Source: Stomoxys calcitrans (taxonomy: Eukaryota; Arthropoda; Insecta; Diptera; Muscidae). Taken from it: a DNA stretch of 64,000 nt. The translations under genes were made by a program, and so were the position numbers. Of the stretch, positions 32,443 through 44,757 are shown piece after piece. Numbering within the stretch: the first letter of the stretch is position 1; each line of letters begins with the position of its first letter. The stretch lies in contig NC_081552.1 of the NCBI RefSeq assembly GCF_963082655.1, positions 122,612,458 through 122,676,457 on the forward strand, given 5' to 3'. The notes under the pieces were generated by a model. The model saw only the letters and a program-made list of their open reading frames with translations. It ran no database searches and was not told the origin of the DNA.

Positions 32443-33512
32443 AACATTTTGGACTAAGTGCCTGTGCAGCTGCACAAACTTAAATTTTTGAAATATGCAC
32501 TGCATAATATATATATTTATTACATATAAGTAAATTTGTATTCTGTGTATTCAAGAAGGCATAGCGGAGCGTGCTTGTGTGGACTAGTAATAATAAAATT
32601 CCTTATTTTTAAAACTTTGAAACTGCATTTTTTATGGATTTTAATAGCTTTTACGTAAGTATTCCTGAAAATTGGTAATATGTTCTCATCAATGCAACTA
32701 AAATATACTTTAATTTATTCTGAAATCATTTACACATTAAATAATAAACGAATTCTATTGGAAAAACATGCACTATATTGAGACATATTATGTATAAAGT
32801 GATGTTTGTCATTAGACTTCAATTGAAGAAGTTTGTTGTAAAGGAAATGAAATACTTTCTTCAATTTTGGTTAAAAAATGTATTGAATTTCGGTGTCTTT
32901 TAACATTCCTAAAGTAAAGACATTCCAAAATTTTGCTAATTTTAACTAGATTTAAGTTCATTTGTATAATGAACTAAAATAATGATTAAAGTTAACTTAA
33001 CTTAAAATCTTGTCAAATTTTGCCATGATTTAGTTAATTTTTCTTTAATTTAGCGGTTGATTTATATTTTTTGAATTTATTGAAATATCGAATAGGTCCT
33101 TGTAAAATTTTCTTATGATAGGACCAAAATTGTGGTTACTACAAACTGAAAAGTTTGTTAAAAGGTGTTTTATAAAAATTAAATAATACGTATGCTTAAA
33201 CTTTTGTCATTTTGATCTTTCGATTTTCTGGTCCCAAAATTACGAACAAAATGCTATATAATTTTCTCTTTCCATCAAAATTAATTATAGAAAGGTCCTG
33301 CTTATTTTGTGCTTTCTTTGGTGCCTTGAGTACCAGTTGATTCTCAATCATACCTTCTTGATGTTGATTTCACGAAAGCTCGAATTCAAGTGCCCCTCAG
33401 ATGTCAATGCACTGAGAGCTCGTCAAATTATGTGAATGCTGGGGAATTTATTGTAAGTGTTTCGGAGTTCTTCTCAAGTAAAATTTGCATAAAATTTAGA
33501 ACTATTGCAAAC
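32443..33512. other. No gene recognised
   Basis: Very AT-rich DNA; no supported frame or repeat. Confidence 0.5.
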
Positions 33513-34505
33513 TTTTTATACCCTCCACCATAGGATGGGGGGTATACTAATTTTGTCATTCTGTTTGTAACTACAAACCCAATAAAGTATATATATTCTT
33601 GATCGTCGCGACATTTTATATCGATCTAGCCATGTCCGTCTGTCTGTCGAAGGACGCTAACTTTCGAAGGAGTAAAGCTAGTCGCTTGAAATTTTGCACA
33701 AATACTTCTTATTAGTTTAGGTCGGTTGGTATTGTAAATGGGCTATGTCGGTCCATATTTTGATATAGCTGCCATATAAACCAATCTTGAGTCTTGACTT
33801 CTTCAGCCTCTAGAGTGCACAATTCTTATCCGATTGGAATGAAATTTTGCACGACGTGTTTTGTTATTATACCCAACAACTGTGCCAAGTATGGTTCAAA
33901 TCGGTCCATAACCTGATATAGCTGCCATATAAACAGATCTGGGGACTTGACTTCTTGAACTTCTAGAGGGCGCAATTCCTATCCGATTTGGCTGAAATTT
34001 TGCATGACGTATTTTATTCTTACTTTCAGCAACTGTGTCAAATAAGGTTCAAATCGGTTCATAACCCGATATAGCTGCCATATAAACCGATCTGGGATCT
34101 TGACTTCTTGAGCCTCTAGAGGTCGCAATTATTATCCAATTTGCCTGAAATTGTGTACGACGGATCCTCTCATGACCATCAACATACGTGTTTATTATGG
34201 TCTAAATCGGTCTATATCTCGATACAGCACCCATATAAATCAATCTCTCTATTTTACTTCGTGAGCCCCCAAAGGGCGCAATTCTTATTCGAATTGGCTG
34301 ACATTTTACACAGGTCTCCAACATATAATTTAATTGTGGTCCAAACCGGACCGTATCTTGATATCGCTCTAATAGAGGAGTAAATCTTTTGTTATATCCT
34401 TTTTTGCCTAAGAAGAGATGCCGGGAAAAGAACTCGACAAATGCGATCCATGGTGGATGGTAAATAAGATTCGGCCCGGCCGAACTTAGCACACTTTTAC
34501 TTGTT
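33513..34505 (+). mobile_element. A-family DINE-1-like element
   Basis: 5' end CTTTTTATACCCTCCACCAT; AAAGTATATATATTCTTGAT; a short (GTCY) tract (about 33635); about four internal units; 3' end CCATGGTGGATGG, hairpin TTCGGCCCGGCCGAA at 34470-34484 and CTTAGCACACTTTTACTTG. Confidence 0.9.
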
Positions 34506-35352
34506 GCATCTTACAAATTACACTGCATTTTCCAAAATAAAGTTTTCAAGCTAATTTTAAGATTTAATAGAAAATTTGATTTCTTAATTTAATTTAAACA
34601 ATTCGTACAGCAGAAAAAACTAAAGCCAGTTTAAAGCAATTTTGCCAATACAACTTTTTCTATTGTCAGAAGATCAGATGTTTATGTCTAACGACTGAAA
34701 ATAAAAAATACTCCCAAGTCGAAAGCATTAGTCTATTGTAAATGATCAAACTATGATGCCAGAATTCGTTATTAGAGACCTATCTACGCTTATGATGGTC
34801 CAGATTATATATAAATCTGGACCGATTTTGATGAAATTTTGTACTCATACTGGAACGACAAATAACAAACTTACGATAAATTTGGTTAAGACAGGACCAA
34901 AATTGTGTCTTCTACAGCGTTAAAAGTCCATATCTTTATGAAATTTTGAACCCGTATTTGGACGTAAACGTCTACAGTCTTAAAAGTTCATATCCATATC
35001 AGTTATATTTGCGAGCTATATGAAAAATTATCCGACATTCTTCAAAACCACCTGCGTTTGTCCCTGGCTTCTGCAAATTTTTAAAACAATTGAACAACAA
35101 ATGCAACCTGTACCTGGATCACAAGAATACAAGGACAAACGTTAATAGATATATCGAATCAAGAAGTGATTCTAAGCCGATCGGTATTCTTATCAAAGGG
35201 GTGCAAACACCGAGAGAAAAGTTGATACCAAACGTGCTCATTTCAGTACCATACAGTATTGATAGTAAAGCAACACCGTATGGTACAAAAACAATACCGG
35301 ATGGTATGAAAGAAACATAAAATAAGTAGTACCGTTTGGTACCAGCCTTATT
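34506..35352. other. No gene; diverged repeat pieces
   Basis: 34790-35040 contains TATATATAAATCTGGACCGA and TGATGAAATTTTGTACTCAT, phrases of DINE-type middle regions, strongly diverged. The frame at 35090-35320 is not recognisable and overlaps sequence rich in GGTACC/ATACCG motifs. Confidence 0.45.
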
Positions 35353-35421
35353 ACCGAATTGGTATTGGTTTTAATAACGAACTGGTATTGGTTTTAATAC
35401 CAATCTGTTATTGGTTTTAGT
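35353..35421. repeat. Three 23-bp tandem units
   Basis: Units at 35353-35375, 35376-35398 and 35399-35421 share the core GGTATTGGTTTTAAT with a few changes. Confidence 0.8.
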
Positions 35422-35844
35422 ACCAAACCATTATAAGTTATTTTACCCCCGAAAGATCCAAACAAAACCTTAGAAAATAATTAGTAATGTTACATCGTGA
35501 CCAACCTCAATTATTTGTATTCAGCAATTGATTCCATATCGTTTTCTACACAAGAGGCTATCATGTTTTTAATGCAGAATGTCCTTAGAATTTGTCAAAT
35601 TATATTAAAACATTTTATTTATTTGTTTAACAAAGATTTTATAATGGCGCCAATATTTTAAGTACTAAGCTCAGCAACACTTCTGGCACGATGACAAGAA
35701 TACAAACGTGATGCCGTTAGTTTTTAATAGCCTCCTTTGTCTGGTATTGAATTGATACCAAATGGTATTAAAAATCTTTACCTATGATGCGAACAAAATA
35801 ATACCAGGCGGTTTTGGTAAAGTATCGTCAGTTTTCTATCAATG

Positions 35845-36170
35845 TATGGTTTACAAGTTTGTCATTCCGCTTTCAACACATCGAAATATCCATTTCCGAC
35901 ACTACCAAGTTTAAGTGTATATGTGTATTCATGATCCTTATGAAATTCTAAGAAAATTCAACGATGTCCGCTTTTCTTTCCGTCCGTTCGATTTTGTGTC
36001 CGATAGTTGGAATCATTCAAACCTTTTAAAAATTGACATATTGCGCTGAAATTTGGTACAAACCAGTATTTTTTTCATTCGCAGGTTAAGTTCTTTAACG
36101 GGCAAGATCGGCTTAGTGTCTGGAGCCCCATTGATTACCTAAGACACGTAGTACCAAACAAATTTTAATT
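35845..36170 (+). mobile_element. Diverged B-family DINE 5' fragment
   Basis: TTGTCATTCCGCTTTCAACA, CATCGAAATATCCATTTCCG and a decayed microsatellite (TTTCTTTCCGTCCG) match the 5' block of the B DINEs. There is no 3' hairpin. Confidence 0.6.
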
Positions 36171-36396
36171 TCTTATATCCTCCAACGTAGGATGAGGGTA
36201 TACTTACATCGTCGATCCGTTTATAGCACATCGAAATACTGGTCTTAGACCCCATCTTCTTTTATATAAAATCAATTTGTATTTGTTTGTAGGTTTGTTC
36301 GTGTGTTCCTTATAGACTCAGAGACGGCTGAACCGATTTTCTTGAAATTTTCACAGATGGTGCATAATGATCCTGTGGTGAAAATAGCGTACTACA

Positions 36397-37352
36397 TTTT
36401 TATACCCTCCACAATAAGATGGGGGGTATACTAATTTCGTCATTCTGTTTGTAACTACTCGAAATATTCGTCTGAGACCCCATAAAGTATATATATTCTT
36501 GATCGTCGCGAAATTTTATGCCGATCTAGCCATGTCCGTCCGTCTGTCCGTCCGTCCGTCCGTCTGTCTGTCGAAAGCACGCTAACTTCCGAAGGAGTAG
36601 AGCTAGCAGCTTGAAATTTTGCATAAATACTTCTTATTAGTGTAGGTCGGTTGGTATTGTAAATGGGCCATATCGGTCCATGTTTTGATATAGCTGTCAT
36701 ATAAACCGAACTTGGGTCTTGACTTCTTGAGCCTCTAGAGGGCGCAATTCTTATCCGATTTGATAAACCGATCCGATAAACCGATCTTGGGTCTTGACTT
36801 CTTGAGCCTCTAGAGTGTGCAATTCTTGTCCGATTGGAATGAAATTTTGCACGACGTATTTTGTTATGATATTCAACAACTGTTCCAAGTACGGTTCAAA
36901 TCGGTCCATAACCTGATATAGCTGTCATATAAACCGATCTTGGGTCTTGACTTCTTGAGACTCTAGAGTGCGCAATTATTATCCGATTTGCCTGAAATTT
37001 TGTACGACAAATTCTCCCATGACCGTCAACATATGTGTTTATTATGGTCTGAATCGGTCTATAGCCCGATACAGCTCACATATAAATCGATCTCTCTATT
37101 TTACTGCTTGAGCCCCCAAAGGGCGCAATTCTTATTCGAATTGGCTGACATTTTACACAGGTCTCCAACATATAATTTAATTGTGGTCCAAACCGGACCA
37201 TATCTTGATATCGCTCTAATAGCAGAGCAAATCTTTTCTTATATCCTTTATTGCCTAAGAAGAGAAGCCAGTAAAGAACTCGACAAATGCGATCCATGGT
37301 GGAGGGTATATAAGATTCGGCCCGGCCGAACTTAGCATGCTTTTACTTGTTT
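36397..37352 (+). mobile_element. A-family DINE-1-like element
   Basis: 5' end TTTTTATACCCTCCACAATA; AAAGTATATATATTCTTG; (GTCY)n at about 36536-36572; units with GATCTTGGGTCTTGACTTCT; 3' end CCATGGTGGAGGGTATATAA, hairpin TTCGGCCCGGCCGAA and CTTAGCATGCTTTTACTTG. The junction near 36760-36790 looks like a small internal duplication of the CCGATCTTGGG block. Confidence 0.9.
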
Positions 37353-38850
37353 GATATCTGAATGAGGGGCGGACTCTCCCCCTTACCCTAATTTTCAGAA
37401 ACGCCAGATCTCGGAGATGGGTGGTGCGATTTAAGCGAAATTTTGTGTGCTCTCATATAGTACCCTAATAATATAAATTTGGTATCCAAATTTCGGATGG
37501 GGTACCTAGGGGGGTCGCCCCACCCTAAAACCTACCAAACATATATTTAGAACAATCACGACAATATGAGACTCAAATGAAAGGTATTTAGGATAAGAAA
37601 ACGTATCTGATATCCAATTGCGCTCCGATAATTTAGGGGGACCACTCCACCCCCACAACACCACCCAAATAGGAAGTATTTGCCGACTATTGCAATATGA
37701 GGCTCAAATTAGAGGGTTTTTAGAGTAGAACACGAATCCGATATGTATTTTCAAAGCCAATTTACTGAGTGGTCTCCCATCCCCCAAACCACCCCACAAG
37801 CCGGTCATGTTTGCCGACTTTGGAAATATGGGACTCAAATTAAAGGTATTTGGGAGTAGACCACGTATCTGAGATCAACATTAGGGACCAATTGTCTAAG
37901 GGACATCCACCACCATAACAACCCCCAAATAGGATGTATTTGCTCACCAAGACAATTTGGGTCTTAAAGAGAGTGAATTATATTTATTTATAGTTTTTAG
38001 TTTTATTATATATATTTATTGTTTTTAGGGCCAATACCCAAACCGGATATATTTTCTGACTTTTACTATAAGGAGTTTAAATGAGAATAGAAAACGAATT
38101 TGATATCCAATTTTGAGGCCAATGGCAGAATGGGGTTTAAATAAATTATATATTGATCTATGAGAATAGAGCACGTTGCTGATATATTTTCAAGGCTTAG
38201 TGTTTGGGGGATCATCCCAATCCCTAAACCAATCACCCCACAAACAGCAATTTTTTTCTGATCATCGCAATATAGGGCTCAAATAAAAGTATTTGGGAGT
38301 AGAATACGAATTTGATATCCAAATGTAGGACCATGTATTTAGGGCATCACCTGTTCCCCAAAACACCCCCCAAAGGGTAAACATTTTTCGACCATGCCAA
38401 TGTGTAGCTCAAATGAAAGGTATTTGAGATTAGAAAACGAATTTGATAACCTTTTTGGAGCCGTGTGTTTGAGGGACGCCTCATCGTGTAAACACCCCTA
38501 AACCAATGGCAATATGGGGTTTAAGTAAATGGTATTTGAAAGAAGAGTACGATGCTGATATTTTCTCAGGGCCAAGTGTTTGGGGGACCACCTCACCCCC
38601 GAAAACACTCCTAAATCATATTTCATGAGAATATCGGGCTGAAATAAAGCATTATTCGTGGACCAATAAAGATGATATGGCATTCAGATAAAGGCACTTA
38701 AATTGTTAAACTGTTAGTCAAGCGATACACTATTTTCGTAGCATGGTATTTAACTAAAAGCTGTTAATTGTCGAAAATAAATATTCCAAGGAAACTTTTG
38801 TTCCATATAAAGTAAAAGAGGCGCTGCGGAGCGGGCCCGGGTCAGCTAGT
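37353..38850. mobile_element. Repeat element with ~130-bp units (family E), copy 1
   Basis: Tandem diverged units contain CAATATGGGGCTCAAATGAA, AGGTATTTGGGAGTAGA, CGAATCTGATATCCAA and a C-rich block (CACCCCCAAAACACCCCC-like). The right end carries AGGCGCTGCGGAGCGGG followed by CCCGGGTCAGCTAGT, a GC-rich end of the kind found on Helitron-like repeats in many arthropods. The element follows a DINE 3' end directly. Non-coding. Confidence 0.7.
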
Positions 38851-39030
38851 AAGGAATATATATTCTTGATCGTCATGACATTTTAAGTCGTTGTAGCCAT
38901 GTCCGTCCGTCGTTATGACTGTCTGGGGAATGTACGCTAACTTTTAATGAAGTAAAGCAATTTACATTTCCTATCAGTGTACGTCAGTTGGGGTAGTAAA
39001 TGAACATATCGGTTCATGTGCTCATGGGTA
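38851..39030 (+). mobile_element. DINE 5'-block fragment
   Basis: AAGGAATATATATTCTTGAT, GCCATGTCCGTCCGTC and a diverged GTCAGTTGGGGTAGTAAATG correspond to the A-family 5' block. Neither terminus is present. Confidence 0.65.
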
Positions 39031-39039
39031 TTTATCGTC

Positions 39040-39830
39040 GTTAATGGGTTAATGCATTTTTTTTAAAGACCGAATCGCAATAAAGTTTTTTGATTGTTTT
39101 AATTTTGCCACTCGGATTGAGGTATCTCCAAAACATACATTCTGAATGCATCAACCGCTTCTTCGGGTGTCGAAAAGCGTTGACCTCTCATTTTATTTTT
39201 TACGTACGGGAATAAAAAGAAATCATTCGGTGACAAGTCACTACTATACGGCGGATGACTAAATCGATGTTTGAGTGCTCAAAAATGCAGTTGTTTGAGC
39301 CGATGTGTGAGAGCTCGCATTGTTGTGGTCAAGAGTGATCCGTTTTTGGCGGTCGCTTTTCCTGATTTCTTGGAAGACAACTGGCAAACAAATGATTATG
39401 TTCCTCTCAGAAGTGACTGGTCTGCGTTGTTCTAGTGGTACGATTGCTACATGTCTAGTTTTTCCGAAAAAACAGACGATAATTTGCTAGGAAGTGCTTC
39501 GTGCAACTTTTGTTGGAATTGGCTCATCTTAAAACACCCATACAGTCCTCTGCTGTTTACTCTCAGGCTCATACGCGTAAATCTACGATTCATAACCTGT
39601 CACGATGTCATAGATGTTTTTGAAGTATTGTATTTGATGGAGCTTCATCGTCAAAAATTTAATTAAGTTCATCGATGCCCCGTTGTTGAGTTGATCCACG
39701 TCGAAAGTTGCAAAAAGTAATCGTACGAAAATATTCACGATTTAATTCCATTTTTTGGGCGAGATAAATCTTTTAAGTTTCTGCAAACAACACAAATAGC
39801 GCTCGTATATCAAAATGCAGGGTCATACGC
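39040..39830 (-). pseudogene. Decayed mariner transposase of a second subfamily
   Basis: Minus strand pieces: IYAYEPESKQQ after a catalytic block where the first Asp is replaced (VTGYES, then a stop); KVARSTS and IIVCFFGKTRHVAIVPLEQR; LPVVFQEIRKSDRQKRITLD followed by NNASSHI (second Asp now Asn); and a C-terminal piece with MRGQRFSTPEEAVDAFRMYV. The order and motifs are those of mariner, but unlike the copies at 14922 and 26155. Multiple stops and lost catalytic residues show a dead copy. Terminal repeats are not evident. Confidence 0.75.
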
Positions 39831-39855
39831 ATCGTTGTTCTGTTTTTATTTTAAA

Positions 39856-41060
39856 AACAAGTAAAAGCGTGCTAAGTTCGGCCGGGCCGAATCTTATATA
39901 CCCTCCACCATGGATCGCATTTGTCAAGTTCTTTTTCCGGCATCTCTTCTTAGGCAAAAAAGGATATAAGAAAAGAGTTACTCTGCTATTAAAACGATAT
40001 CAAGATATGGTCCGGTTCGGACCAAAATTAAATTATATGTTGCGTTAAGAATTGCGCCCATTGGGGCTCCCGAAGTAAAATAGAGAGAACGATTTATATG
40101 GGATCTGTATCGGGCTATAGACCGATTCAGACCATAATAAACACGTTTGTTGATGGTCATGAGAGGATCCGTCGTACAAAATTTCAGGCATATCGGATAA
40201 TAATTGCGACCTCTAGGGGTCAAGAAGTCAAGACCCAAGATCGGTTTATATGGTAGCTATATCAGGTTATGGACCGATTAGAACCATACTTGGCACAGTT
40301 GTTGGGTATCATAACAAAACACGTCGTGCGAAATTCCATTCCAATCGGATAAGAATTGCGCACTCTAGAGGCTCAAGAAGTCAAGACCCAAGATCGGTTT
40401 ATATGGTAGCTATATCAGGTTATGGACCGATTTGAACCATACTTGGCACTATTGTTGGATATAATAAGAAAAGACGTCGTGCAAAATTTCATTTCAATCG
40501 GATAAGAATTGCGCACGCTAGAGGCTCAAGAAGTCAAGACCCAAGATCGGTTTATATGGCAGCTATATCAGGTTATGGACCGATTTGAACCATACTTGGC
40601 ACAGTTGTTGGATATCATAGCAAAACACGTCATGCAAAATTTCGTTCCAATCGGATAAGAATTGCGCACTCTACAGGCTCAAGAAGTCAAGACCCAAGAT
40701 CGGTTTATATGGCAGCTATATCAAAACATGGACCGATATGGCCCATTTACAATACCAACCGACCTACACTAATAAGAAGTATTTGTGCAAAATTTCAAGC
40801 GGCTAGCTTTACTCCTTCGGAAGTTAGCGTGCTTTCGACAGACAGACGGACGGACGGACGGACGGACGGACGGACGGACGGACGGACGGACGGACGGACG
40901 GACGGACGGACGGACAGACGGACGGACATGGCTAGATCGACATAAAATGTCACGACGATCAAGAATATATATACTTTATGGGGTCTCAGACGAATATTTC
41001 GAGTAGTTACAAACAGAATGACGAAATTAGTATACCCCCCATCTTATGGTGGAGGGTATA
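39856..41060 (-). mobile_element. A-family DINE, first of three in tandem
   Basis: Left: AACAAGTAAAAGCGTGCTAA, palindrome TTCGGCCGGGCCGAA, TATACCCTCCACCAT. Right: CTTATGGTGGAGGGTATA. A long (GACG)n tract fills about 40840-40927. Its 5' end runs straight into the 3' end of the next DINE without spacer. Confidence 0.9.
40840..40927. repeat. (GACG)n microsatellite in DINE
   Basis: About twenty GACG/GACA units, the longest of the GTCY-type tracts in the window. Confidence 0.93.
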
Positions 41061-41171
41061 ACAAGTAAAAGCGTGCTAAGTTCGGCCGGGCCGAATCTTA
41101 TATACTCTCCACCATGGATCGCATTTGTCGAATTGTTTTCCCGGCATCTCTTCTTAGGCTAAAAAGGATAT

Positions 41172-43812
41172 TTCAATTTCAATTTCAATTTCAATTTACT
41201 TTATTTTTTCAAAATCGTTACAATTTATAACTTAATGTTACAGTAATCACATTTGTAATTTTTTTTGAAGTTATAAAGTACAATACGGCATGATTTTAGT
41301 AAAATCGTCTACCGGATTAATGAGTTTTTACATTGTTTAATAGTTGTATTCGTTTATTAATTCTTTTCTATAGGATAGTGCCTCTCGCAAGTAATTATAT
41401 AATGGAAACCAACAAATATCTTCACCACCATTTAAAAAGTGGATTACTTCTCCATCTGATAATCTGTGCTTATAAAAAAATTTCATTCTGATGGCGCTGA
41501 AAATTGGACAACGTCCTATGAAATGTGCTGCTGTTTCTACTTCTCCTAAATTACATATGGCACACAATTGTTCATTGGTTCCGTATCGGCTGCCGTTTAA
41601 ACCCATCACGTCGGCTCTCGCTCTCATAATATATCCAATTTGCATTTGATTAAATTGCTCATTGCAGTATGTGAAACCCAACGTGTAATTAAGAAATTTA
41701 TATATTCGTCTCTGACTTTCCTGCGATTTGTTTATGTATTCTTGGTGGCTTTTAATTTGTAAAACATTAATCAATTGTTTGCTTGCCTTGCACCACAAAT
41801 ACTTGCTCAACTTCATGTTGTTGTGTTCTATATTGTGTAACTCTAGATGATCGATTAGGTGTTTATACCAGCTAATATTCTTCTCCATAATTTTAACTGC
41901 TAACTTATGGGTTAGTCTTTCCCGATCAGGTTCAAAATAAACTTTAGCTACATACTTTAAGTGTTGTGTGTATGTGTATATGTATCCAGGTTCATATCCA
42001 GTTTCCAAAGCTATTATATAATTTGGTGTGTTTTCTGGAAGTTTTAAAACACGTTTAATAAAATATCTGTACAGTTGATCAACGTCATCAAAATATGCGT
42101 TTCCCCAAATCTGTGAACCATAGCTTTGTATAGATCGACACACGGAGAGAAACATTTTCCATTTTCCACTTAGAGTTATATTAGGTTTTCCAATGAAATT
42201 CTTCCACGTTGCGTTTATACATGTCTTAGCGGCTTCGTTTTTATTCTTAAGATGTTTTGTAAAAGATACTTTTGGCGTGAGGGTGATGCCCAAATATTTA
42301 TACTCGTTTGTAATTCTCAGCTCTTCTGCGTTGTAAAACCATCTCTCACTTGCAGCTAACCTTCCTCCGTTGCGGAATACCATCACTTCTGACTTCGACT
42401 GGTTTACTTCCATACCCCACATATTGCAATATGAAGCTAGGTTATTTATCATACCCTGTAGTACCTGAGGGTCATCTGCAATGATTACAATATCATCTGC
42501 GTACATTAGCAGACGGATATTTATTTCATCGATGTTGAGGCCACCCCCTAAGCACTCGTGCATATCATTTAGATACAAGGCGAACAAGATGGGTGACAGC
42601 AAACATCCTTGTTTGACACCAGTCCTGGTTTCAAAATGGTCTGAAAGTGCTTCTCCTGTCCATACAGCTGATTTCGTGTTTTCATACACTTTCTCTATAA
42701 AACGTATAATTTTGGACGGGAGACCTAAGGTATATAATTTATATATCAAATGTTTTCTTGGTACTCTATCAAACGCCGCCTTGAAATCGACAAAGAATGC
42801 GTAGACTTTCTTGTATTCAGCTAGTTTTATATTTACAATAGACACCAAGTTAAATACGTTGTCGACTGTGGAGTAACCTTTCCTAAATCCGGCTTGGTAT
42901 TCATTTAAAATATGCCGCTGGTTTACCCATTCTGTTACCCTGGAGTTCAGCATGCCAATCATGAGTTTACCGACGCAATTCATAAACGTAATGCCTCTAT
43001 AATTGCTTGGTAGACTGACGTCTCCTTTTTTGTGAATTGGATAAATAACTCCAGAGCGAAACATATTGAAATCGTTCATTCCATTTAAAATTTTGGTGAA
43101 CACGTTAACCAATGCCATTAAAAATTCGTCTGTAGCGTGTTTAAAATATTCATACGGTACCCGATCTTCACCTGGCGCTTTATTTTCCTTGACTTTGTTA
43201 AGCTGTTGCTTTAATTCCATCAGTGTGAAGTCACTGTCCATTTTTTCATCTTTTATTTCATTTGCTGCATAATAAATGACTGGTAAGCAAACATCTTGAT
43301 TTAAGAGCGAGTCGAAGTAATCTTTCAGTTGCTCCGCATTTATATTGCAATTGATTTGGTTCTCCTTTTGCCTTATTTCTTTCGCTAAAGCCCACCATGA
43401 CTTGCTGTCGGATATGTAGTTTAATTTGCGCTCTATATTAAGATAGTACTCTTTTCGCTTTTGTTTACATAATTTCTGAAAGATCTTCTTTTGATTTGCA
43501 TATTTCTCTCTGTCGGCTATTTGATGAGTTTTTCTAAATGCTCTGAGGCTTCTCATTGTTTTGGTCCGAAGTTTCCTGCAATCTTTATCAAACCATTTAT
43601 TTTTAAATTTGAGTTTCTTTGGTCCAGTTTTGCTTTGATCCGATTGCCTGATCAGCTTTATATAGTCATATAAAGAAGCGTTAGGGTCCATGAGATCTAA
43701 GTTATAATTTAGTTTTTCTCGATAAGTTTCTTTTTGGCTGTTCTTCCATACTAACTTGGGAAGTAAATTCCGTTTTTCCGATTCATTACTGCCCTTGTCT
43801 TTTATTTCCAGT
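41172..43812 (-). mobile_element. Young 5'-truncated LINE with target-site duplication
   Basis: Flanked by the 14-base direct repeat GCTAAAAAGGATAT (41158-41171 and 43813-43826), which restores the DINE sequence when the insert is removed. The 3' end lies at the left and consists of TTGAAA-type hexamer repeats (GAAATTGAAATTGAA in the element's sense) instead of poly(A). The 5' end is truncated just after the endonuclease: the open frame continues upstream of the first ATG to the insertion boundary. No stop or frameshift is seen in about 825 codons. Confidence 0.92.
41337..43691 (-). CDS. LINE ORF2 fragment: reverse transcriptase and zinc knuckle (784 codons, open)
   Basis: The frame holds linker (1-165), RT fingers (KENKAPGEDRVPYEYF, ~168-183; LPSNYRGITFMN, 227-238; YQAGFRKGYSTVDN, 265-278), motif A FFVDFKAAFDRV (299-310), GVKQGCLLSPILF (358-370), the catalytic MYADDIVIIAD (396-406) and KYLGITLTPKV (465-475). 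A C-terminal knuckle has C710, C713, H723 and C728. All expected RT residues are present. The enzyme would copy element RNA at a nicked target, but the endonuclease was not copied here, and the ATG at 43691 is only the first in frame, not a true start. No RNase H motif is seen. The clade is uncertain; the hexamer tail and sequence suggest a CR1/L2- or I-related group. Confidence 0.9.
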   Translation of the reverse strand: MDPNASLYDYIKLIRQSDQSKTGPKKLKFKNKWFDKDCRKLRTKTMRSLRAFRKTHQIADREKYANQKKIFQKLCKQKRKEYYLNIERKLNYISDSKSWWALAKEIRQKENQINCNINAEQLKDYFDSLLNQDVCLPVIYYAANEIKDEKMDSDFTLMELKQQLNKVKENKAPGEDRVPYEYFKHATDEFLMALVNVFTKILNGMNDFNMFRSGVIYPIHKKGDVSLPSNYRGITFMNCVGKLMIGMLNSRVTEWVNQRHILNEYQAGFRKGYSTVDNVFNLVSIVNIKLAEYKKVYAFFVDFKAAFDRVPRKHLIYKLYTLGLPSKIIRFIEKVYENTKSAVWTGEALSDHFETRTGVKQGCLLSPILFALYLNDMHECLGGGLNIDEINIRLLMYADDIVIIADDPQVLQGMINNLASYCNMWGMEVNQSKSEVMVFRNGGRLAASERWFYNAEELRITNEYKYLGITLTPKVSFTKHLKNKNEAAKTCINATWKNFIGKPNITLSGKWKMFLSVCRSIQSYGSQIWGNAYFDDVDQLYRYFIKRVLKLPENTPNYIIALETGYEPGYIYTYTQHLKYVAKVYFEPDRERLTHKLAVKIMEKNISWYKHLIDHLELHNIEHNNMKLSKYLWCKASKQLINVLQIKSHQEYINKSQESQRRIYKFLNYTLGFTYCNEQFNQMQIGYIMRARADVMGLNGSRYGTNEQLCAICNLGEVETAAHFIGRCPIFSAIRMKFFYKHRLSDGEVIHFLNGGEDICWFPLYNYLREALSYRKELINEYNY

Positions 43813-44757
43813 GCTAAAAAGGATATAAGAAAAGAGTTGCTCTGCTTTTAAAACGATATCAAGATATGGTCCGGTTCGGACCACAATTAAATTATATGTT
43901 GGAGACCTGTGTAAAATTTCAGCCAATTCGTATAAGAATTGCGCCCATTGGGGCTCACGAAGTAAAATAGAGAGAACGATTTATATGGGATCTGTATCGG
44001 GCTATAGACCGATTCAGAACATAATAAACACGTTTGTTGATGGTCATGAGAGGATCCGTCGTACAAAATTTCAGGCATATCGGATAATAATTGCGACCTC
44101 TAGGGGTCAAGAAGTCAAGATCCCACAACGGTTTATATGGCAGCTATATCAGGTTATGAACCGATTTGAACCTTATTTGACACAGTTATTGAAAGTAAAA
44201 ATAAAATACGTCATGCAAAATTTCAGCCAAATCGGATAGGAATTGCGGCCTCTAGAAGCTCAAGAAGTCCCTAGATCTGTTTAAATGACAGCTATATCAA
44301 GACCCAAGATCGGTTTATATGAGATCTATATCAGGTTATGGACCGATTCGAACCGTACTTAGCGCAGATGTTGGATATCATAACAAAACACGTCGTGCAA
44401 AATTTCATTCCAATCGGATAAGAATTGCGCACTCTAGAGGCTGAAGAAGTCAAGACGCAAGATTGGTTTATATGGCAGCTATATCAAAACATGGACCGAT
44501 ATGGCCTATTTACAATACCAACCGACCTACACTAATAAGAAGTACTTGTGCAAAATTTCAATTGGCTAGCTTTACTCCTTCGGAAGTTAGCGTGCTTTTG
44601 ACAGACAGACGGACGGACAGACGCACGGTCATGGCTAGATCGATATAAAATGTCGCGACGATCAAGAATATATATACTTTATGGGGTCTCAGACGAATAT
44701 TTCGAGTAGTTACAAACAGAATGACGAAATTAGTATATCCTATGGTAAAGGGTATAA

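Larger units (their letters stand above)
41060..44757 (-). mobile_element. A-family DINE, second in tandem, split by a LINE
   Basis: 3' terminus at 41060-41115 (AACAAGTAAAAGCGTGCTAA, hairpin, TATACTCTCCACCAT). The element is interrupted at 41171 by a LINE and resumes at 43813 with a repeated GCTAAAAAGGATAT. Internal units, (GACA/GACG) tract near 44600, AAGAATATATATACTTTATG and a decayed 5' end CCTATGGTAAAGGGTATA at about 44740 follow. Confidence 0.88.
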
